A stretch of DNA of 64,000 bases, taken from NCBI GenBank assembly GCA_029168955.1, contig JAPDOI010000268.1, positions 930,001-994,000 on the forward strand. Direction: 5' to 3'. Positions within the stretch are counted from its first letter, which is position 1. Each line of letters opens with the position of its first letter. The notes beneath the pieces were generated by a model. It was not told the DNA's origin. It saw only the letters and a list, made by a program, of their open reading frames with translations, and did not search any database. Below are positions 57,731 to 64,000 of the stretch, piece by piece. This stretch comes from Aplectana chamaeleonis (lineage: Eukaryota > Nematoda > Chromadorea > Rhabditida > Cosmocercidae). Made by a program: the position numbers and the translations under genes.

Positions 57731-59640
57731 TTTGATCTTTTCTTTTTCTTATAATCTTTCTCTCGGGAGGGATGTCTCGAGTGCAGCAGCAGCGCTGCAG
57801 TGACTTATCAAAAATAAAGACCCCGGTGAAGCTCATTGATATACTTAACGGGTTTTCCATCCTTGCTTCTATCCATTGATCTTCGCCACCGATCGAGGAA
57901 ATGATGCTCGCATTGCCGACTGTCTCATGCCCACCAAAGACTGCCTCGTATCCGGCACGAGTTTGCGAGGGCCGTTCACCACAGGCCTCGGTCTGTAGTG
58001 AATGTGAGTGTCCCAAAAACATTCCTCAACAGGGAATTTCTCTATTCCCTAAACAAGAATCTATTTTCACTCGGTTTTGTGACTGTAGAGATAAGATTTG
58101 AGCGCGATAATCTATTTTTCTCGATTTTAAAGACAAAATATGGCTTTATTTGGTAAAAATTAAATCTACATATTCCAAGGATGAAGATTCCCTGAAATTG
58201 TTCTTCAATCGCCGAAATTTGCACTGTTTAGATGAATGTCCAGGGTTAAACGGAAGTGAAATATCAGAGTTTTCATCATTTATTTATCTCCCTGCAAATG
58301 ATGATTTCTTCTCTTCCAAAAAATGACAATTTTCGAATTTCTTGAACATTTTTTCTTATTTCTAAATTATTGTCGTGAACATTTTTTGGAAGTGTTCAAA
58401 TTATTAGTTTCATTGGAAAGTTGTTTTTGAGAACTGTCGGCTTTGAATTCTGTGAGCATTGTGCTTTTCGTGAGAAAATGTATTCTCCATTTTGCTCAAT
58501 TTTGGCAATCCATCGCCGCTCAGCACTTAAAAAATACAATTCTTCAAACCAAAACAATTGGTTTTTCTGTGGAAAATGCGAGTAAAGTTTGAGTTCAAGG
58601 AAACGCATTTTAGAGTGAGGTGATTTTTTGAAATTTCCGACTTACACCTTCCTGATTTAAAAGGCAAATTGTTGCAAATATGGAAAAACACGCTAAATAA
58701 ATTATTTTAGAAGAGCCGACCGCCTCTTGAATTCTCGGTCGGTTTCACATTCACCATCCGATGAGAATGACGAATTATTCCTTTTTCCAGAACAATTCAT
58801 TAGTTTTTTAGCCGAGCTGAACCGTCTCAAATTGCTCTCAACTAACTACTTTTCTCGAGGCTGTCATTTTACATGACATTTTCTTCAGAGTAAAACGACG
58901 TTTGATTTGATAATCAATAAAATACCAAAAGTTTTTTTTTTTGAAGACTCCATGCAACGAAAATGCGAATCCTGCATAAAAGTACCACGTTTGAGAGGTG
59001 AGCTCTCCGCGCGATGCATTGGCCGCCACCGCGCGTTTAACCTGAGATTGAGTCATAGAAAGGCGACCAGTCCGAGATGAAATTAAAGTTTCGAAAAATG
59101 GCTTCGAGCAGTTGGCAGTTAGTAGCGTCAGGTCGCGGTGATTTGGCGATGGATGGCAGCGTGTCTTGGTCGACGGCGAGCGGGCGGCGCCTGGTCTTTG
59201 ACTCGAAGACAAACTGAAGACCAACTGGCATTAAATTGACAAACTTTGCTTCAGAATCATGAGAGTAGGGATCGTCTGACTTCAACTCCTCTATTGTTTT
59301 TTGCGAGCAATAGATATTAGTACAGTCCACATGATGACAGGACTGTCGAAAAGCGTACACCCGGAAGGTGTGCAAAAATCATTCAGATGCACACACTGAA
59401 CCAGAAATTCGAAAACATCAGCAATGTCGGAGAAAATGGCTACGAACGAGCACAAAAAGACCTGTGCGGCACTAAACCTGAGTGTTCCGCTCACGCCCAC
59501 TCCTTCCAACCGGTACCGATCCGTAAACTACTGAAAACCCGGCCTTAGAGGTAACAACATACCCCCAAGAGGTGCAATCCACTCCGCCCAACAAAACTTA
59601 CCCCATTTGATGATCGGTTGCCTTCTTATAGCCGAATTTT
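57731..59640. other. No gene seen
   Basis: AT-rich. The minus frames at 58838-59224 and 59037-59375 overlap each other and show no domain. Confidence 0.45.
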
Positions 59641-59649
59641 CAGTCAGAC

Positions 59650-59850
59650 ATTTTTATCGGTAGCCGTTGAGGAAGTGGGCGTGGAGTGAGCGGGCATTCA
59701 AGTTTAGGGTCGTATAGGGCTATTTAGTGATAGTTTTTAGCCGTTTTTCAGCATTATTGATGCAGTGAGCCCTGGTTCTTCCGGTTTACGCTAGAAATCC
59801 GAACTGTTTTGATCGTGGGCACTGCCTTCAAGATATTCCGTGTGATAATT
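59650..59850 (+). repeat. Dispersed repeat family R1, copy 4 (diverged)
   Basis: GGAAGTGGGCGTGGAGTGAG, GGGTCGTATAGGGCTATTTA and TTTTGATCGTGGGCACTGCC follow the order of copy 1. A shorter relative lies at about 61320-61395 (TTTTTCGATCGCGACCACTGCC). Confidence 0.55.
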
Positions 59851-59899
59851 CTGGAGATCGATTGGTTGTGTTAACTCTATACAACTTCCCAGGGAGTGG

Positions 59900-60500
59900 G
59901 CATGTTCATTTTCTTTCAAAGGAAAGAACTCTCTAAGTTGATTATGAGTAAGGTCGTAATTACTTAAGGGACCATTTTGAGCAGTGTTACCACACTGTGC
60001 TGGCTACAACACAGAGCAGCAGCTGAGGCGACGAATGGAGAACGAGGGCAGCACGTGCTCCTCGAGCAGCAGCTCGTCCCCTTGTGCTGCTCTCGCTATT
60101 CCAGTAAACATGAGAGCTAGTTGTGCTCCTTGACAGCTTACGATCGTCTGAGATGATAATCAATCGATTGCTTCAATTCCATACACCTTGCTTGGGAGGA
60201 AAAAAGAGAAATGGTGAATGGACATATAGCTAATCAGATGTCTATATGTGCATGCTTAAAGAACTCTCCATGCTGATTGTAAATATGCTTGTAGCTGTCC
60301 AAACGGACCTGTTTGGAGCAATGTTACCCCACTACGATTGCCACAAAAAAGAGCAGAAGCTGAGGCGACAAATGGAGGACGAGGGCAGCACGTGCTGCTA
60401 AGAGCAGCACAAAGGCAGCACGCGCTGCTCGAGCAGCAGCTCTTCCCCTCGTGCTGCCCTCGCTATCCTCGTCGAGGTGAAAGCCTATTGTGCTCCATTA
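59900..60500. repeat. Direct repeat, two units about 334 bp apart
   Basis: AAAGAACTCTC recurs at 59924 and 60258, and GAGGCGACGAATGGAGAACG at about 60026 recurs as GAGGCGACAAATGGAGGACG at about 60362. Both units contain palindromic GCAGCACGTGCT clusters. Confidence 0.65.
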
Positions 60501-61780
60501 CGACCCCGCGATCCTCTGAGAAAGATTGGCTCACGAGCAGGATAACTTTGCTTTTCCTGAATGAAGACTTTTCAAAAATTTTTGAAACCCCAGGACCAAG
60601 TTTGATGTTGAAGGTATACTGTTAGACCTATCCCGCTCTTTTTAGAAACCACAAACATCAGATATCTGATACCATTTGAGCCACTCAGTGTTTTTCGGGT
60701 CCCTTTGTGTCCTCTCCAAAATTGCTAAGGATGTTAACCCTTCTCCCGAAGAACCCTGTGTTGGTTGCCCGAGAAGGGGAAATGTAGTGCTATTTCAGAC
60801 AAGAGGACCCACTCGAGCATGACAATATGATACTAGAAATTGCTTCGAGGTGATCAACCGCTCAGAGGTCGCGATAAAATGTAGTTCTCAACCTTTCTTT
60901 ACTAGAATCCTCTCTGGATTGAAAGTAGTAGATCCTGTATGTAAAATCGCGAATAAAAAAAATTTTTTTTTGTGGAATTTACAGCCTCAAGTTTGCATGA
61001 TTTTTGAAGGTGGACGAGCATACTCCACATGATCGGCATCGCTGATTTGCACTGTCGAGGTCATTAGCTGGCTCAAAATAAGGGTTGAATCAATGACTAA
61101 AGGCTGTGGGTCTGACCCGTTAGTATATTCTCAATCTGTCAAGGTATCCGAATACACTATAGCGCTTCCTTTTCCCCGAAAACTGTTTAATTCCTTAATT
61201 TTAGCTTCATTTCTGGCTGTGCACGTTGATAATGTTTTACTGTAGACAGCACGGAGCTCGCACGTTTTGGCTCCTAGTAACTCAAATTCTAGCGGGTTTT
61301 TCGGCTCGAACGTTCTCAGTTTAGAGCTGTTCCCGAACCAAACCGCTTTTTATGGGTTTTGAACAGCTTTTTCGATCGCGACCACTGCCTTCAGACCAAC
61401 TAGCTTGAAGTTTTCAAAGTACGGCTTGCTTCTCTCATTTTGTGTCGATGGCAGCAAGACTTACCGGGCTTATAATGTGTGATTCTTTTTTTATCACTAA
61501 TGTAATCTGCCATGGCTGACCACTGCGCTGCATAATCCGGACGAACTCTTAGGAGCGAGAAAGGCTTCAGAAATATAAAAGTCTTCGAGTGGGAGTGACG
61601 GTACCGTAGTGGGAGCTGGATACAATGACACCCGAACAGCAAACTGCTTTTCAGAAGATTTTACTCAAAGGACACACAAGTTCTATTTAAAAGACGCGAG
61701 AGCTCAATCATCATTTGTTTTTACAGCGCGGCTAGCTTACTATGCGGTTTGCGTCCATATCGCGGCGCTTATTACACTAC
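60501..61780. other. No gene seen
   Basis: AT-rich sequence apart from the R1 fragment near 61320-61395. Confidence 0.4.
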
Positions 61781-61818
61781 TTGCAACGTTTCGGGTCTTA
61801 GACCCTTCGTCAGCCTCT
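61781..61818 (-). ncRNA. Hammerhead-ribozyme-like core, solitary
   Basis: On the minus strand: CUGACGA, one unpaired A, perfect stem II GGGUC/GACCC with loop UAA, then GAAAC. A convincing stem I was not found (only a distant CACUA/UAGUG pairing), so this may be a decayed end of another Penelope-like copy. Confidence 0.5.
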
Positions 61819-62029
61819 AAATAGTGATTAGTGTTGGAGACAGCTGCTTCGGGACCATGGTCGAGTTTGTGACGAACTTAGAGCATCTACAAGAGAGAGA
61901 CTCGGAAGGAAACTAAAGATTGGGACGTTTCGCATAAGTCTCCCGGTACGACTCTCCATGAACCTCGGCATTGTGATCAGTAGCAGTTGTTTTGTTTAAC
62001 TGGACCACGAGGTTGGTGGATGCTTTATT

Positions 62030-62069
62030 GGCTTACGCACGTTTCGGCGGGATCGCCGTCTTCAGAGCC
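62030..62069 (-). ncRNA. Hammerhead-ribozyme-like motif downstream of Penelope copy 2
   Basis: On the minus strand: stem I strand GGCU, core CUGAAGA, one unpaired C, stem II GGCG/CGCC with loop AUCC, core GAAA, a short CG/CG stem III, GUA, then stem I partner AGCC. The predicted cut is after GUA. It lies about 205 bases downstream of the endonuclease stop in the same orientation. Stems I and II differ from the motif at 55261 but stay paired. Confidence 0.7.
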
Positions 62070-62274
62070 TGAAAGGATGAAATCAGAAATAGGCTTATTC
62101 GGCCAAATTTCTACCAAACCTTACTAAAAATTTGAGAGAGATATTTTCAAAGCGTGGTCAATAATAGAGAAACTAGGAAGTTATCGCACCTTGCCAGGAA
62201 ACTCGTTAGAGGACCAGCAGCATAGAATGGTTGGCGGATGGCGGAGCACAGATCGAAACCGCTACCTCTCGACG

Positions 62275-63051
62275 TTAGAATGCGAGTCTGAGGTAGGGCT
62301 TGAGCTCTCCAGCTATATATAGGCACTCCCCCTTCCGATTGATTTTTGGGTCGCTCGCCTGGATCCAAAATGCCTCCAGGGTTTTTCTGGCAGGGGTATC
62401 GGTTTCCCGAGCAATTATCTCGACCTCGACATGGTAATTATCGCCGCTGTGGCCGTTAACACGGTGACACCCCAGAACTGTTGAAACCCACAGCTTTTCC
62501 TTGCCGTCTGAGTGCTCTTTGATTCTAACCCAGAGCGGCCGCGAAGTCTCACCAACATATTGCTCGCCGCAAACCTGGCACGAGATCCTATAGACCCCAC
62601 CGCATGCAGTGCAATCTCCCTCTCTACCAGTTGGGCAGACCACACAATTGGGAGTTGTGCAAATGCGGTCATATAGACGGTTTCGGATGAGGCGGTTTTT
62701 GAGATTAGTTTGAGGGATGTCGGCAATGGCGACAGAGCTTTCCAGACCGGCTTTGCGTAGGCATTTTCGCAGAGATTTGCTCACTTCATCCGAATTGAAG
62801 GGCATTTTTACGGGAATTTCGCCATCAACTGCTGATTCGTGCTCTCCACGGCGTGCGACTGAGCCTCTAGATCTGCGCAGGACCATACTGGGAGGACATC
62901 CGTTTAGAGCAGCAATTTCTTGCGCCATTTGAACAGATTCTTTTTGCTTGTTTTTTTTTCCGGTACAGACATATATCGCCGTTCGGTACATATTTTTAAC
63001 AAACGCCCTTTTTGTTTGTGAGGGGTGCGCTGATTGGTAATGAACAATCAT
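62275..63051 (-). pseudogene. Penelope-like element copy 2: GIY-YIG endonuclease
   Basis: A 258-codon frame. Junction region HYQSAHPSQTKRAFVKNMYR, Cys-rich block CTTPNCVVCP and CTACGG, then GIY-YIG core GVYRISCQVCGEQYVGETSR with R.KEH, and ARKTLEAFWIQASDP (E near residue 228). Unbroken to the stop at 62275. It is in the same frame as the RT piece upstream, separated from it by a TGA and a TAA. Confidence 0.88.
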
Positions 63052-63075
63052 GTTTTAGTTACTTGGTTTACGAAA

Positions 63076-63345
63076 TCATTTTGTAGCGAAAATGCTCCCC
63101 GAAAATTTTATTTGGACATTTAGGAAAGGGAGCCAGTCTACCACCGGTTTTTGCCGGGTAAATTTCACAGTTTCCGACTGATTGGTGATAAGTTCAAAAC
63201 ACTGGTCCATTTCTTTCTGGGTGGGGCAGACGACAAAGCAGTCGTCTAAGTACCTACCGTATATCATTGGGAGCCGTGCCAGCACCGGAGATTCGATTTT
63301 ACACAGAAATGCTATGGCAGGCGTGGGAGCTAGGCGCTGTTCCAT
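63076..63345 (-). pseudogene. Penelope-like element copy 2: RT C-terminal part
   Basis: RT fragment with QRLAPTPAIAFL, RYLDDCFVVCP (catalytic YLDD) and LPFLNVQIKF, ending FATK then TGA. The 5' end is cut off at about 63346, where copy 3 begins in the opposite direction. In copy 1 the position of this TGA is a tryptophan (KWYRKP). Confidence 0.87.
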
Positions 63346-63350
63346 AGCTT

Positions 63351-63701
63351 ATGACCCTTCTTCATGAGTGCCTTAAATGCAACATTTTCAGATGGTCAGG
63401 GCAGTACTTTAGCCAGGTCAGAGGGCTGGCTATGGGACAGCGCCTAGCTCCCACGCTTGCCATAACATTTATGGGTAAAATCGAATCTCCGGTGCAGGCA
63501 CGGCTCCCAATGCTATACTGTAGGCACATAGACGACTGCTTTGTCGTCTGCCCCACCCAGGAGGAAATGGACCAGTGTTTTGAACTTAACAACAATCAGT
63601 CGGAAAATGTGAAATTTACCCGGGAAAAACCGGTGGTAGACAGGCTCCCTTTCCTAAATGTCCAAATAAAATTTTCAGGGGGCATTTTCGCTACAAAATG
63701 A
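63351..63701 (+). pseudogene. Penelope-like element copy 3: RT C-terminal part
   Basis: Opposite orientation to copy 2. It begins LLHECLKCNIFRWSGQYFSQ, slightly further 5' than copy 2, then GQRLAPTLAITF, CRHIDDCFVVCP (HIDD where copy 2 has YLDD, so a key tyrosine is changed) and LPFLNVQIKF, ending FATK then the same TGA as copy 2. Nucleotide identity with copy 2 is roughly 95% over the part I compared by eye. Confidence 0.87.
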
Positions 63702-64000
63702 TTTCGTAAACCAAGTAACTAAAACATGATTGTTCATTACCAATCAGCACACCCCTCACAAACAAAAAAAAGCGGTTGCTAAAAATATGTACCGAACGGT
63801 GAAATGTGTCTGTACTGGAGAAAACGAGCAAAAAGAATCTGTTCAAATGGCGCTAAAAATTGCTGCTCTAAACGGATATTTCCCCAGTATGGTCCTGCGC
63901 AGATCTAGAGGCTCAGCCGCATGCCGTGAAGAACAGGAATTAGCAGTTGATGGCTAAATTCCCGTAAAAATGCCCTTCATTTCGGATGAAGTGAGCAAAT
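63702..64000 (+). pseudogene. Penelope-like element copy 3: start of GIY-YIG endonuclease ORF, cut by window end
   Basis: Same junction as copy 2 (FRKPSN, TAA, then an ATG), followed by a frame to 63957 ending ELAVDG and TAA where copy 2 has glutamate. Beyond it the homology (IPVKMPF, SDEVSK) continues to the window end. The endonuclease core and any hammerhead motif would lie outside the window. Confidence 0.82.

Noticed and set aside
62275..63701. Head-to-head Penelope copies as one twin-primed insertion
   Set aside because: Twin priming inverts one part of a single copy without duplication; here both halves cover the same RT and junction region and differ in sequence.
1..64000. CRISPR arrays or bacterial operons
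   Set aside because: Tandem repeats here have no regular unique spacers, and all recognised genes are eukaryotic retroelement types.

Overview
The window is a piece of animal (metazoan) genome made almost entirely of mobile and repetitive DNA. No host gene, rRNA or tRNA could be supported. The mix of elements (a CR1-like LINE, a second LINE family with an N-terminal 2A-like/PHD module, a Gypsy-type LTR retrotransposon, Penelope-like elements, hAT-like and Tc1-like short elements and many foldback repeats) fits an invertebrate; a nematode is my best guess, from general resemblance of the LINE proteins, and is not proven.

Layout. 1-1362: 3' part of a LINE (copy A, family 1). 1363-16440: no genes; a dense field of short DNA elements, including hAT-like elements at 4075-5159, 6398-7494 and 8238-8545, a palindromic element 9928-10617, a 42-bp minisatellite 10860-11340, a large hairpin 12921-13172 and a Tc1-like palindromic element 14362-15238. 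16440-19835: nearly full-length but broken LINE copy B. 21277-22390: truncated and internally deleted LINE copy C. 24313-32514: a Gypsy-type LTR retrotransposon with 421-bp LTRs that differ at one position, inserted in a CA-rich microsatellite, with gag, protease, RT, RNase H and integrase regions broken by many one-base shifts, and an extra unrecognised ORF3 between integrase and the 3' LTR. 33220-45840: dispersed repeats, a 2.8-kb hAT-like element (36806-39601), a 1.5-kb foldback complex (40243-41747) and small inverted-repeat elements. 45840-50052: CR1-like LINE with ORF1, EN and RT and a stem-loop plus ATCAA-repeat tail. 52567-53725: GC-rich inverted-repeat elements. 55210-56410 and 62000-64000: three 5'-truncated Penelope-like copies (RT end plus GIY-YIG endonuclease). 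Two of them carry hammerhead-ribozyme-like motifs downstream, and a third such motif stands alone.

How the parts relate. The LINEs, the Gypsy element and the Penelope elements are each self-contained replication cassettes in different stages of decay. The short DNA elements have no transposase and would need enzymes from elsewhere. Most interesting: (1) the Penelope-associated hammerhead motifs, whose stems I and II change in a paired way between copies; (2) two Penelope copies lying head to head that share the same two in-frame stop codons between RT and endonuclease; (3) ORF3 of the Gypsy element, which has no early ATG, a splice-acceptor-like start and matching donors in the LTR/leader; (4) the contrast between nearly identical LTRs and about ten reading-frame breaks inside the same element; (5) a 2A-like peptide and PHD-type finger at the start of LINE B. 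All coordinates for repeats were read by eye and may be off by a few bases.
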